Shown piece by piece: positions 1 to 11,694 of a stretch of DNA of 51,553 bases; position 1 is the stretch's first letter; every line of letters begins with the position of its first letter. This stretch comes from Gnetum montanum (lineage: Eukaryota; Streptophyta; Gnetopsida; Gnetales; Gnetaceae). The notes beneath the pieces were generated by a model that ran no database searches, was not told the origin of the DNA, and saw only the letters and a program-made list of their open reading frames with translations. The stretch spans positions 1,031-52,583 of the forward strand of contig MNCI01013908.1 of assembly GCA_015680685.1 (NCBI GenBank), in the 5' to 3' direction. Position numbers and translations under genes: made by a program.

Positions 1-87
1 AGGCATTTAGTCTGCGGAGTTCGACCGGATCGCGCGTGCACGCTCGTATTCGTATGGTGGAGTGTAGGGGTACCTCGCCACTCATCA
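1..87 (+). repeat. Family D LTR, 3' end only (plus orientation)
   Basis: From about base 10 this is the reverse complement of 105-189, with few mismatches, and it ends in CTCATCA at 81-87. The same terminal sequence closes the other family D copies, so this is the last part of an LTR that begins before the window. It faces the copy at 105 across an 18-base spacer. Confidence 0.75.
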
Positions 88-104
88 CCCGACAATGGCA
101 CCTA
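88..104 (-). other. Decayed primer-binding site next to family D LTR
   Basis: Read on the minus strand, the bases just after the LTR that starts at 105 are AGGTGCCATTGTCGGG. This aligns with the Asp-tRNA primer site known from Athila-type gypsy elements (TGGCGCCGTTGCCGGGGA). After the first base, most differences are C-to-T or G-to-A. The element assignment is inferred from this match. Confidence 0.55.
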
Positions 105-958
105 TGATGAGTGGTGAGATACCCCTACACTCAACCATACGAATACGAGCGTTCTCACGCGTGATCCGGTCGAACTCCGCAAACAGACTAGTTGTGGCAC
201 CTAGACAGTTATTCTTAGGTCGCAGTTGGCTGTCTTCCCACGTGGACTAGTATTATATTTGTCACATATGGTTTAATCCAGAGTGAGGTGTATGATGTGT
301 TCCTAATCTAATGCTACTCCTGAGGCAATGGAAGATAATATTAACTAAGCTAAGCTAGGAGGAAAGGGTAAGAGAATCTAATCTAGCCTAAGTGCGATGA
401 GCAGCCGTTCCTTGATCATCCGTACACATCTTGAACTTCGTGCACGACTACCATTGGAATTACCAAGCACAGATCCTAGGTACACCACTAGGATACCAAG
501 TAGTCACACTTAAATGCTCATAATCAAGTCGTACTCATTCCGCGTTGCTAGGAGATAAGGGTGAGAGAGACTAATTAGGAAAGCAGTAAATAACAATTAA
601 ATAAATGAATAAACAAAGTGAATGCTTCAATGATGAAGTAATCTCGATCTTTATTGTTGGTCATGTGCATGTCTAAGTACGTCACACTCGAATAAAGGAT
701 GTCGTATAATTACATTCACCACACTACAGGTAGACACGGGAAAATAATCTATCTCTGGAGGGATCAAATTACCAGAGCTTCGCTACAATCTAACCTATTC
801 CTCTAAAATAAAGGAGAGCCGCTTCTTATTTATAAACATTGCGATGAACTGTGATATCGCGTACACGATATTGCAAGGGAAGACGCGATATCACGGCCCA
901 TGCAATATTGCATCCCATCATCTAGATAGCGCACATAACAAATAAAATGTCCCCAACA
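105..958 (-). repeat. Family D LTR copy (minus orientation)
   Basis: It starts TGATGAG and ends near CCCCAACA, so it has TG...CA ends. A reverse TATA box (TATTTATA, 827-834) shows the promoter points left. The U3 side (840-900) carries several GATATC/GATATT words, as in the other copies. It aligns along its length with 969-1800 and 48540-49383. Its right end overlaps a primer site belonging to the next LTR. No open frame longer than 60 codons was found. Confidence 0.7.
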
Positions 959-967
959 ACAACGCCA
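949..967 (-). other. Asp-tRNA-type primer-binding site, C-to-T decayed
   Basis: On the minus strand, one base beyond the LTR that starts at 969, the sequence is TGGCGTTGTTGTTGGGGAC. It differs from the Asp-tRNA primer site TGGCGCCGTTGCCGGGGA at four positions, all C-to-T. This fits a primer site decayed by cytosine deamination and defines family D as an LTR retrotransposon. Confidence 0.7.
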
Positions 968-968
968 A

Positions 969-1800
969 TGATGAGTCGTGAGGTACCCCTACGTCCAACC
1001 ATACGAATCACAAGCATTCACATGCAATTTGGTCGAATTCCATAAACCTTAAGTTCCTAAGTACACTGGTTCTAAGACATGAAATCAAATTATGACAATC
1101 GTTGTCTTCTCAACTATGCTCATGGAGCTTAATTGTATGGTTAAATATAATTGAGGCATATGATTTTTATTATTTTGTATTTTATTTATCTATGATTAAC
1201 AAGTTGAAACTTAATTTATGAACCAATTTAACTAATCTAGTTGCTAATTAATAACTCATTGTCCTAACTTTATGTGCACATCTTGAACACATATAATGCT
1301 ACTAGGTTACCAAACATTAAGCGTTACTGGGATTACCAAGAGTCATACGCATGCTTAAAGCAGTCATACTTATGTGCTTAATTGATTTCTATTTAATTGA
1401 ACTAGCTTACTTTAGCTTAATTACTTGGAAGCATTAAAGGAAATTACATAAAACATTAATTGCATGAATAAAATATTTAAGCTAGCAAGGTTTGATCAGA
1501 AAGCTCATCTTTATTGCCTCACACACTACCGTGCTTAGGTACAATAGTGCTTGAATAAATATCCGTACACTCAATGACTCTTGCTGTGGAAATTTTGGAA
1601 AATATTCTAACTCTAGAGGAAAGAAACTGCAAGAGCTCTGTTATGCTATGACAAAAACTATATAAAAACCATGTGCCCAAGTGCTATATTTATAGGCCAG
1701 CACATACCCTATGATATTGGATATCCAACATCGCATCTTGGGGCTCGATATCGAATACTAGACATTGCATCTCTAATATCAAAGTCCTACAAAATACAAT
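969..1800 (-). repeat. Family D LTR copy (left arm of palindrome)
   Basis: It starts TGATGAG and has a reverse TATA box at 1687-1694. It is the left half of a large palindrome: for example 1290-1356 pairs with 2219-2311, and 970-1045 pairs with 2582-2656. The centre is near 1800, and the exact U3 boundary is not visible. It shares the GATATC/GATATT words with the other copies. Confidence 0.7.
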
Positions 1801-2657
1801 TCATCATCGAGGCACAAGATACGATGTCATGTATTTGATATTGCGAACATGTGTGAGCCTATAAAACAACACTTAGGCGCATTGTCCACAGACAATTTCA
1901 TTTCACACTTAGCAAAATTATGTTAGTTTGGTTTCTTAATTTTAGCACTTAGCACTTGGGAGAGTATGCCCGCAATGTGATGTTTTGTAATTGAACAAAG
2001 TCTTTATTCAAGTGGAATGTACTTGGAAATGTTTTATGCATGGAAATAAAGATCAAGATTACTCTACATCACTATAGCATCACTTAGTCTTTATTGCTTA
2101 CACTCAAAATAATTTTACTGTTTTCACTTACCTCAATGTTTACTATTTTCATTAGTTACTAATTTACTTTTTATGCACTTTACTATTCCTATTGTTAAGT
2201 AGAATGAGTACAATTGATCTTGAACACTTAAGTGTAACAGCTTGGTAACCTAGTAGTACTATCACTTGGTATGCTTAGTAGTGTGGTACTTGGTAATCCC
2301 AGTAGTAGTTACATGAAGTCCAAGGTGTGAATGAAAGGTTAGGATCGGCTACTCATCGCATAGGCTAAATTAGACTTGTTTATTGTCACTTAGATTTAGA
2401 AACTACTACCTTTACTTTCCATTCACTTCATGTTTACTATTAGCAACATGGCCTATACAATAGCAATATCATATACCTCACTGTGAGTTAAACCATATGC
2501 ATCGATTTTACTAACTCATGTAGGAAGACAACGATCGTGAACTCTAACCAATTACTCACATAATCACATTACCTTTTCTATGGAATTTGACCAGGATCAT
2601 GCATGAACACTCGTATCTCATATGGTTGGGTGTTGGATACTTCATCGCTCATCAACG
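1801..2657 (+). repeat. Family D LTR copy (right arm of palindrome, plus orientation)
   Basis: This is the mirror image of 969-1800. A forward TATA box (TATAAAA, 1860-1866) is followed by an AATAAA signal at 2045-2050, and the copy ends CTCATCA at 2651-2657. No primer-site match follows it; the next bases are ACGCTTCC, a word also found after the copy ending at 16938. The two LTRs are joined head to head at their U3 ends. Confidence 0.7.
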
Positions 2658-3949
2658 CTTCCTTAGGTAGCATGGCATAGCCCTTGCGGAGATGGTAGAG
2701 TGTGGAAATGGTCATGCCACAAGATTAGATGAGAGCCATCAATGCAAAAGCAGTGGCAAACAGTGTAGGACTTGCAACGACGTGGCATGTGATGGATGGT
2801 GATGTTAGGGTTTTAGTGGCACATGAGGAGAGGAGATGGATGATGGCATAATGCATAGGGCAACATCGAATGCAGGGAGGCATAGTGTGTAACAATTAGG
2901 TAGAAAGTAGCAAATGGCAAAGGACAACAGAAACTAAAACTAATGTAGCTAAAATTTTAAAGAAAACAATAGGTAGTTAGCTACCTATAATCTTAATTTT
3001 CAAAGCACTATTTCAGCTATTACAAAAAGTAGGGCAACCTTTCATTCATTTCATCGAAATTTATGTTGCATTGGCATAAAGTAGCACTAATAGCAATCTT
3101 CACGTCAACAACTATAGCAACACCACTGTATTAAGAGAGCTTTGGTGTGATAGTGGTAATCACCTATATTTGATTAAAGCACTACTTCCAATTTGATTGT
3201 TTCAATTAGTTACACATCATGGGCTTTGGAAAATAAGGTTAAAAGGGTAAGGTCCCATTCATGGGCAATGTTGATGCCAACAAATGGTAGACCCTATTTT
3301 GGTACAAAATTAATTGTGTTGTAATGGTAGATCCTATTTTGGTATAAAATTAATTGTGTTGTAATGGTAGACCATAACTTTGGTACAAATAGTTAGAAGT
3401 TAGCAAGAAGTGAATAATAATGTGTTAACTTAATATTAAGATTGGAATGGGAAACTTAAAAAATAGTATTAAGACTTTTGATTTGGAAATTCCAAGTTAT
3501 ATGTTTAATTTTGGCAAGCAATATTGAATTATAAAGTTCTATTTAGACTGTGTCTTGGTAATAAAATGCATAGAATCTAAACATATATTACATATATAAT
3601 TCAAAGTAAGTGGATAAGTTATCAAAGAGCAAAGTTTTTTTTAAAGTTTTTTTCTTGTTGGATTTTGGTGGGCAAAAATTCTTTTTGTTATGTTCAAATA
3701 CCCTTAGGATTTATTGGACAAGAGAAATATACATGGTATGTGGTGTAAACACTTCATCAATAAAGTTACCAAGTTTCATGAACTACTAGTTTAAATTTGT
3801 CATTTGTGGGGACTTTGCACATGAACATGTGATGCTTATGTTCAATTGCTCTTTGATTGCATAAATGACCTTTTCTCTCTTCTCTTGGAATCTAGACCTA
3901 TCTTCTTGTTTCAATTCTATAAAAATGGAAGCTTGATTTTTCTCAACTA
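2658..3949. other. No gene seen; AT-rich intergenic DNA
   Basis: No convincing coding region or known repeat was seen here apart from the short tandem repeat at 3284-3391. Frames are short and closed on both strands. Confidence 0.6.
3284..3391. repeat. 40-bp tandem repeat, about 2.7 copies
   Basis: A 40-base unit beginning ATGGTAGACC and ending TTGTGTTGTA occurs at 3284-3323 and 3324-3363, with a partial third copy to 3391. The first two copies differ by two transitions. It has no coding frame. Confidence 0.8.
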
Positions 3950-5760
3950 ATTTAACATCATAGATGATAGGATATAGGAGCAGATAAATAAGGTGCTTTT
4001 TTGTTAATATCTCCTCTAATGTTGTTTAAATAGAATTGTTTTTTTCCTATTGGGTTACACTAGATGTGCAAAAGTGCCTTGTTTCTGATACCCTTACAAC
4101 GCTGCCTTATATCGCAATGTAGAATATCCATCTCATTGTTCCATTTTTTGAGCTAAATCATTGCCTTATAGAACTACCCTTTCTATTGTGTAGTAGCTAA
4201 AACGTTTTTCAAAATTTAGTTGTGCTACAAGAGAGACTATGAACATATGTTGCAAATTGATAAAGAGCTTTTATCTCTAAAGGCATCATATCTACTTCAA
4301 AAAGTAGCAAATCACCCAAAAAATGCTTATGCACTTCTTATAGTTTCTTCCAATATTTGCTAGTAAGTCTAGGACCTCACACGACACACCCATATAAAAA
4401 AGTTAGTTGCACAATAGAACAAAATAACTGTTTTTTTATGGTTTCCTTTTGACATTTGCTCTTAAATCAAATAAGGCTCTTAATCCATTTGCAATCCTTT
4501 GTTTAATACACATATTCCAACTATAATTGCAAGAAAGATCTAGCCCAAGGTATTTATAAGTTGGTGTCCTATTTACTAGGTCCTTTCCAATAGTGAAAAA
4601 GTAATCATTATTCCTAATGCCAAACACCATAATTTTTTTTTTTTTTTTTTTTTTTTTTTGCACATTAACTTTCATTTTTGAATGTTAGCAAAAATCATCC
4701 AAAATAGTAAGCATTTGTTGCAAGCCTTCCTTAGAGTTGGAGATGAGAGCATACATCATTAGCTACATCCTTAGAGTTGGAGATGACAAAGTAATCATTA
4801 ATTTTAATAGAGTATCTATTTGGAATTTTTGCATCCACTCCTCAAGTTCATTAGTAAAATAACCAAAATGTAGAGGCAAAATAAGATAGCCTTATTTCAA
4901 CCCAATCTCACTATGCAATAAAACATTTTTATGAGAGTGTTGATCTATGATTTATATATACCTCTTGGTAAAGACTTTGAATAACAACTAGCAAAGATGG
5001 AGTACCTATGTCATGTGATCGCTTCCACAACTTACTTGAAATATTTGAATCATATACTTTAGAAAAGTCACAAAACAAACAAAAAAAAAATTTTAATTGT
5101 TTTTTTTGCACAATCAATAAGATATTTCAATGTAATGAAGTGATCAATAGTAGAATAGTCACATCTAAATCTAGCTTGTGAAATTGATAAAAAATATTAC
5201 TAATTATAATCAACATTTAGTTATTTAAGTCGATCTATCTCCTTGTTTAAAGAGCAAAATAGCTATATTAGTGCATCATTCTTTATCTAAACCAATTATG
5301 AGAGCATGGTTTAGATTTTTCCAAACTATTTGCCATACCAAAGGTCCTTCTCAAGTCAGCATTTCTCCATAAAGTCCTATTGCATCAATTGCTTTACTTG
5401 AGACTAGTCTTTTGATGCCTTGCATAATGTCCTCAAATGAGATGAAAAGGTTGCAATTGTCCTGATATCCTACGAGCTCATGCCTACCTTGAAACAAATT
5501 TTGGTAAAATTGCATAATATCAAAACAAGGAAATTTCAGTTTCAAATTTCCCCTTTGATGAAGCAACTTCCAGAAATTTCTTGGTTCTTTCTTAATTATG
5601 TGAAAAAGAGTAGTTTGTCTCTTTTTAATGAACTACCTCTTTTTATTCCGAATCAAATTCTTATAAAGCTTGATAGCTATGGAAGAATTTTTGTGTTTTT
5701 TATTTGAGTCTAGTTGCTATTCAAAAAATCAAACCAAGGCTGGAACTGTGATGATGCTTT
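3950..5760 (-). pseudogene. Decayed LINE reverse transcriptase (non-LTR retrotransposon)
   Basis: Broken minus-strand frames show successive parts of a LINE ORF2 reverse transcriptase. 5351-5566 is the segment upstream of the RT core, with an FEDIMQGIKRL stretch where functional relatives have a similar helix. 4929-5117 has FCDFSKVYD, the decayed counterpart of the usual FxDFSKAFD, followed by LWKRSHDIGTPSLLVVIQS. 4436-4675 has the downstream YKYLGLDLSCNYSW block. A diverged tail can be followed to about 3950. Several stops and frameshifts separate these pieces, so it cannot encode an active enzyme. The catalytic F/YxDD segment is not in any open frame. The family assignment rests on motif order and spacing; the clade was not determined. 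Confidence 0.7.
4631..4661. repeat. Homopolymer T run
   Basis: An almost uninterrupted run of about 28-30 T lies inside the dead LINE, in what would be RT coding sequence. On the LINE's strand it reads as poly-A and encodes a lysine run. It is probably slippage expansion, and its exact length may be unreliable in an assembly. Confidence 0.85.
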
Positions 5761-5981
5761 TCTATAAACATGTGTTGCCACCACTAAAATTTTTTCAAGT
5801 TTTACATATGCAAACAATAAGAAACATGCTCTAACCAAGTTAGATATGCTTCAGATGCCTCAAGGTACCATGAGATTAGCTACACAATGTGCATCCTAGC
5901 TACATAGGGTTCCATGAGATTGACGATGTTAACATCAACTTTCAAGAGGTAGACAGCACCACATGCCAACATGTTCTTCGC

Positions 5982-6330
5982 TTATGAAGGGGGATCAGAG
6001 GAAAAATCATAAGCGGGGCTCATGCCATAACAGCAAGACATAAATGATTGAATGCCAGGCACCTCTGCAGAAATCATGTTCTTCAATAAATTTATAGAGC
6101 ATGTAAGTCCACTCCAAAATTTGACATTTGGTCCGGCCGAACTGCTATACGAGCTTATTCCAGAAAAGAAAAGGGCAACATATATTATTGCCAAAATACC
6201 GGTATATTTTGCAGTTTGGTTGGTTGGAATAACTTCAATGCAGCAATTAACACCGCGATGTATTTCCAGTCAAGTGCCTCAGGAATTGATGTATCAGAAA
6301 ACATTTCAATGCCTGTAAAACATCCAACAA
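5982..6330 (-). pseudogene. Exon-like fragment of an unidentified membrane protein
   Basis: On the minus strand a splice-acceptor-like sequence (TTTTACAG, ending near 6317) is followed by an open stretch reading IEMFSDTSIPEALDWKYIAV, then hydrophobic sequence. After a one-base frame change near 6240 the frame continues in 5982-6194 as IIYVALFFSGISSYSSSAG. The two frames joined would give one or two hydrophobic helices. The composition looks like real protein, and the opposite frame (6052-6318) looks less so. I do not recognise the family. It has no visible start and no partner exons nearby, so it is best read as a stranded or dead piece of a gene. Confidence 0.35.
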
Positions 6331-6469
6331 TCCACCACCTCATCAGTTTACTAACTGAAATTTATCTAATATTCTGTAGCAAATAGAATAATTGCTTCAT
6401 GAGGACACTTGGAATTCAGATTGCTCTACACATTTAATTTGGGGCCAAAGTTGCATTCAAAAAATTGGA

Positions 6470-7085
6470 CAAACATTTTAAGTGAGAAAAGCTAAACATT
6501 GCAAATGGTTTCGATGCCTAGGATCAATCCTCCAATTAGATGGTGAAATTGATAAAGATATTAGAAATAGAATTGAGAGACGATGGTCAAAATGGAGATA
6601 GGCTAGTGGTGTTCTATGTGATAAAAGAATACCAGTAAAATTAAAGGGAAATTTTTCCAAAACAATAACTAGGCCTATTATCTTATATGGTGTTGAATGT
6701 TGGGCAGTACAAAGGAGGTATGAACAAGAAATCAGTGTAATAGAAATGTGAATGCTTGGATGGATGGTGAATGTTACTAAAAGAAATAAACTATATAATA
6801 CAAACATAGATGAATACTTGGAGTGGCTTCTATTTCAAATAAGTTACAAAAATGGTGGCTTAGATGGTTTGGACATGTGCAAAGAGGATGAGACAATGAA
6901 CCTATAAGCAAAGGTTGCTACATCACTGTTCCAGGAAAGCCACCAAAAGGAAGATTAAGAAAAATATTCAAAAAAACAATCGAAGATGATTTGAAGAAAC
7001 TATAAATAAACAAAGATCTAGCTCTTCATAAAAATGAATGGTGAAAAAGAACATATATAGCTGACCCCATTTTGTTGGGACAAGG
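6470..7085 (+). pseudogene. LINE ORF2 C-terminal fragment
   Basis: The plus strand reads FRCLGSILQLDGEIDKDIRN, then a WSKWR/ASGVLCDKRIPVKLKG region, an ILYGVECWAVQ block and a final ADPILLGQG. This is the conserved C-terminal part of plant L1-like LINE proteins, which ends in a similar ADPKLLGQG signature. Stops and frameshifts interrupt it, for example after WSKWR and in the RRYEQEISVIEM region. Only the 3' end is present, which fits normal 5' truncation on insertion. It is in the opposite orientation to the LINE at 3950-5760 and belongs to a different LINE type. Confidence 0.7.
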
Positions 7086-7286
7086 CTAAGATAATGGTGA
7101 TGATTCTGTTGCAAATAGAAACAAATGGAATTTTCTACAATGCTGAAATCCAGTAAACAGACTATATGTTACCATTACAGAGGTCATGGGAAACTCTAGA
7201 TTTTACCTTCATACAATATTTTGTGTCATGAATTGCTGCCACCTTGTGGTGAACCATGCTTTTTATCTGAAATTGCTCATCGGTAA

Positions 7287-9835
7287 TCACCAATGATCAT
7301 TACAAGAACAAACTCCATTTTTAAAATGATGGAAACGATTTGTATCTCTGACAATAATCTCTCTATCAACGATTTTGGAAATGAATTTTGTTGCATTATG
7401 ACAATCTAAACAAGCACGGAGATTCTTTGTTATCCTGACAATTGTCCCAGGGGGTGCACTAATAAGCCCAAAAGCAATTGCTAACCTTTCACTATGTTCA
7501 CAAAGCACTGATTCTTTATCCTCTCCCTCTACATCATGGAGCACAACATTAACATTTGGGGTGTACCCTAATTTCTTCATGTCTCCAGTTAAATCGGCTA
7601 AGGCATTCTGTATAGTATCCCACATGGGATGGGATCTATCTCCCATGCAAAATCTATGTATCCTGTTATCAACTTCTATGAAACTGCAGCCAGGGCTCTT
7701 CCTCAAGCCTTTGGCTCTCAAAACTGTTCTCAGTTTTGCTACTCATCAAACTTCCCTGCTTCAGCATATATATTAGAAAGCAGGGTACCATAACCCACAT
7801 TTTCAGGATCAATTTTTTGAAGAATTTTTCCTACATATTCTCCCAGTTCAAATTTTTTGTGAGCATAACAGGCTGCTAGTAAGCTTCCCCAAACAGCAAC
7901 ATCAGGTTGAAAAGGCATGCTGTTTATGAGATCATGTGCCTCTTCAACAAAACCGGCCCTGCCTAGAATGTCAACCATACATGCATAGTGCTGAATGTCT
8001 GGTGCCAGACCATCAGCTTCCATTTTCTTAAAGCACTTCCTGCCTTCATCAACAAGACCAGCGTGACCGCAAGCTGAGAGAGCGGCTATGAAGGTAACAT
8101 TATCTGGCTTAACACCATGCTGCTGCATTTGGCTCAAGAGATTCAAAGCTTCATGTCCTTTGCCATGCAAACCATATCCTGCAATCATGGATGTCCAAGA
8201 AACCAAATCCTTGCTATACATCTTGTCAAAAATTTCATGTGCAGCATCAAAGCTCCCACATTTCAAATACATATCAAGAAGAGCAGCTGACACAAACCTA
8301 TCAGATTCCAGCCCATCTTCCTTGATCCTCTCATGGATCCCCTTTCCCTGCTGCAGGGCAGCCAAGTGAGCACAAGCAGGCAGAACATTAGCATACGTGA
8401 CAGAATCAGGCCTGATCCCTGAATCCCACATTTCATGATACAGATTCAAAGCTTCATGTGCATGCCCATGTGTAGAATAGCCTGCAATCATGATATTCCA
8501 TGACACAACATTCCTGATGGGCATTCCATCAAATTCCTGCTTGGCTTCTGCAAGTTTCCCACATCTCGCATACATGTCAATGATTGCACTACCCACAAAA
8601 ACATCTGCCTCGAAGCCTCTCCTAACTGCATAGCCATGAAGCATGAGCCCTTCTGCAAATCCCATCATCATTCCGCAGGCAGTAGCAACACTGGTTACAG
8701 TGGTTGCATCAGGCTTCATCTCATCCAGCCCCGGCATTTCACAGAAAGCCTTCCAAGCATGCTTGCCAAGCCTGCTCTGCACATACCCACCAATCAATGC
8801 ATTGAGAGTCACTGTATTTCTCATTGGCATTTCATCAAACACCTGCCGCGCACTCCCCATTGCTCCCACTTTCCCATACATATCAACTAGAGCACTTCCA
8901 GTGAACAAATCAAGACCAAGCCCACAACTTGACATTTCATTATGAACCCTAATTCCGACCTGAACATCACCGATCCCTGCACAGGCAGAAAAAACTGCGG
9001 TGAAAGTGATAGGATCTGGCTCTATCCCAGAATCTCTCATGGCATAAAAAAGTTGCAGAGCCTCCTGAAAATATCCCTGTTGTGTGTACCCAGAAATTAT
9101 ACTATTCCAGACAGTAACATCCCTATGGGGAATGTTATCAAAAATCTTCCGTGCAGTATCCATGCTGCCGCATTTGGCGTACATTCCTGCAAGGGCACAG
9201 CTGACGAAGTTATTGGAGATAGTCTGTGTTTTCAGAACATAGCTGTGAATTTCAGCGCCATTTCTGAGAACCTTGAGGCCCCCACAGGCCTTGAGAATGC
9301 TGGGGAAGGAAAACCCATCAGGCCTTATAATGGCCTGCAACTGCATTTTTTGAAAACTTAGAAGAACTTCTCGGTGGAGATTTAATTTAGCAAGGCCGAT
9401 CAGCATTCCATTCCATTGAAAGACATGTGGGTTCTGCGTTTTTTCCAAGATACGTTGAGCTTCTGATACGCTTCCACAAGCCAGGTACAAGTTCTGAAGC
9501 TTGGACGAAATTTGGGTCTGTGATAACATGTTGTTACCTGCCACTAGAATGTGCCTGTGCAGAAGTTTGCCGTGCCTTATTGATTTGGCTTTGGTGCAGG
9601 CGTCCAGAACAATTGAGAAACAGTAGGAATCAACGTGGGGATACAGGCTTTGGGGATTTAGAAGGTCTGTAGCTTCGTCTATTCGGCCATTGTTGCACAG
9701 GAAAAAAAGTGTTTCTCTTGTGGTGGGCATTGCCATGGCTGATGCTGTTGATACCATTGCACCAGTGAGGATGCATGTTGGCCACTTCTGAGATATTGGA
9801 ATTTGGCCAAATTTGCAGGCTGCAAGAACAGCCAT
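7287..9835 (-). CDS. PLS-class PPR protein with E and DYW domains (organelle RNA editing factor), one-base frameshift
   Basis: Such proteins bind organelle transcripts through PPR repeats and deaminate a target C to U with the DYW domain. The first frame (9835 to 7739, 698 residues) has an S/T/A-rich N-terminus like an organelle transit peptide. Roughly sixteen P, L and S repeats follow from about residue 65, with many VxxALxDMYxKCG-like units, then an E region. It stops at 7739 after GKFDE. The second frame (7721 to 7287) carries the PG box (GCSFIEV) and a complete DYW domain with the zinc/catalytic HSE, CLDC and CSC motifs, ending DHW rather than DYW. The two frames join if one G is missing at about 7736-7741, giving a product near 850 residues. 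Every key residue of the deaminase is kept, so the break is either very recent or a sequence error. The target site is unknown. Confidence 0.9.
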
Positions 9836-9886
9836 TAGAGGAGCTGCCCTTTACCGAAACCATTAGAGATGCATGATTCTTTCCCT

Positions 9887-9984
9887 AAAAATGTTCTTTG
9901 CTTGGATTCTGAAGTGTTGATCTTCCATCATTCTTCCCCTACGGCAATGCTCTTTGCTTCGATCCTGAAGGGTTCAATCTTGCA
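9887..9984. repeat. Diverged direct repeat upstream of the PPR gene
   Basis: Two related blocks of about 40 bases, at 9887-9926 and 9944-9984, share the pattern (A)ATGxTCTTTGCTT followed by GATxCTGAAGxGTT. They lie in the presumed 5' leader of the PPR gene. No function is evident. Confidence 0.55.
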
Positions 9985-10000
9985 AATTAATTCATGTAAC

Positions 10001-10014
10001 CATATATATAAAGA
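10001..10014 (-). promoter_or_regulatory. Candidate TATA box for the PPR gene
   Basis: On the minus strand the sequence CTTTATATATATGG lies about 170 bases upstream of the start codon at 9835. This would allow a 5' leader of roughly 130 bases. AT-rich sequence makes chance matches common, so this is only a candidate. Confidence 0.35.
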
Positions 10015-11694
10015 AACATGCACTGTTAGGGTGAGTTAAAGTACCTTTTAAAAAATATGACATGAAATTTTAGCATTAATTCCGAAAGGTATTTGGGCCT
10101 TAGCATGCCCTCATGGATGCCAGCCATGAGCATGGGATGAAAGGCACAGAAACGTCGGTGAAGTCTCTCTTGTTTCAACTTTAAATTAATTCTTGCAACG
10201 ATTTCTTTTAGGTTAAATCGAGTGAAGGCCGAACACCTCATTGTTCTAAGCTAACTGATTTCCAAACAAAGTTATGATTTCATTAGTTCAATGATTTCCT
10301 GCCGCCGCTTCCTTGACATTCCATATCTCATAGTATAATTTGGTTTGTTGTTCGGGAAATGGTGTAAAAATTGTTTCTCGTTGGGATAAGCTTAAATTTG
10401 CTCAGTGTATTAACTCAAAGCCACCAACCTATATTCTCTTTGCCATGCATATATCCCCATAATTCTGTTAGGTAACCAGCTCTTTCACACCCGTGTAAAA
10501 TTCTAACTCCACAGGCACTTCCCGAACATTAAGACCAACCGGATTTTGAACCCAAGATGTTTAATTCGAAGGGAAAACCAAGGTAAGGTTCAATTTACCA
10601 GCAAGAGAGAAAGGGCTCGCATGTGTAAACTCACCTATCGTAGCTAGGGATGGTGTTTATGTGAGTCCAACGGGTAAAATACCTCCATGCAGCATACAAC
10701 AAAAAGATCAAATTTATGCCCAAATGGTCTAAAACAAACTTTTTTTAAGATAGATAAATTATTACAAATAGAGCTCCTTCTGAATTACAATTCAAAACAA
10801 CACTAGTCAGAGAGGCATGTCAACGCTAGTATTAGAACACCAAGATCTTAAAAACACATTCAAATTATCTTGTTCTTATACACAATGCACCGTAACTATT
10901 GCTCCTGACCTGAACATCTCTGCCTCCAAAACAGTGATATTTGCTTATATACCATAAAAAATAAAAATGCATAATATAAGCAATTAAAGAAGGATAACAA
11001 AATATGCATGAAGTCCATAAATGTCGGATACCATCTGCAAAATCTAATATATATATCGGTGGAACAAAATATGCCGGATGATTTTTCTTTAAGGGTCTAT
11101 TGATTTTCATGCAAACCATGCTGCTATATAGATTGCAATGTTTTCATCAGGGCTGTGCGTGGATATGGTGATCATGGCCTGTACAAGCAGATGCAGAAAT
11201 GATACGCAGTACTTTCTTTCATCCTTGGCCGATATCCTCATGATACGCAGTTATAAGCAGCGACTCCAGTCTGGACCCCTTAAAAAAAGCTACATATTGC
11301 AATTTATACCAAGGTTTCAGAAATTATATATAATTGTTCCTTCTATGGCAATTCTTCAGCTTCATTGTTCTGGCCTCCTATGAAATTTATTTATTTTTTA
11401 ATTGCTTTAAAAAAAGCGATGCTAAGTCCCACTCTCCATGAATACATTGTAAAGCTTACTTAGCTGAAATACATTGAAACTTTCTGTTTACAATTAAGAG
11501 AAAAGAAACTCGTTTTTGATCGAAAACATGTTTTGCTGACATAAAAACCAGGACATTGCGAACTCAAATATCAAACTGAAATATAAACGGTCTATGTTAC
11601 AACGGTTCTTGGAAACATTTTTCACATACATAAGAAATGATTCTTATAGCTCAAATTATTGTTCCAAGTAAAACCAACCATCAAATCATTACAA
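10015..11694. other. Intergenic region between the PPR and SKIP5-like genes
   Basis: No convincing gene was seen on either strand. The AT-rich part just below 11695 includes, on the minus strand, AATAAA-like words near 11385-11397 that could serve as a poly(A) signal for the SKIP5-like gene. Confidence 0.55.

Noticed and set aside
1-200. MITE or foldback transposon at the first palindrome
   Set aside because: The arms are ends of LTRs that recur elsewhere with TATA boxes, TG...CA ends and primer-site matches, so retrotransposon LTRs explain it better.
6478-6807. Minus-strand 109-residue hydrophobic frame
   Set aside because: It is antisense to the recognised LINE C-terminus on the plus strand.
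7561-9672. Plus-strand frames opposite the PPR gene (such as 8643-8945, 8942-9361)
   Set aside because: They are shadows of PPR codons, with no motifs.
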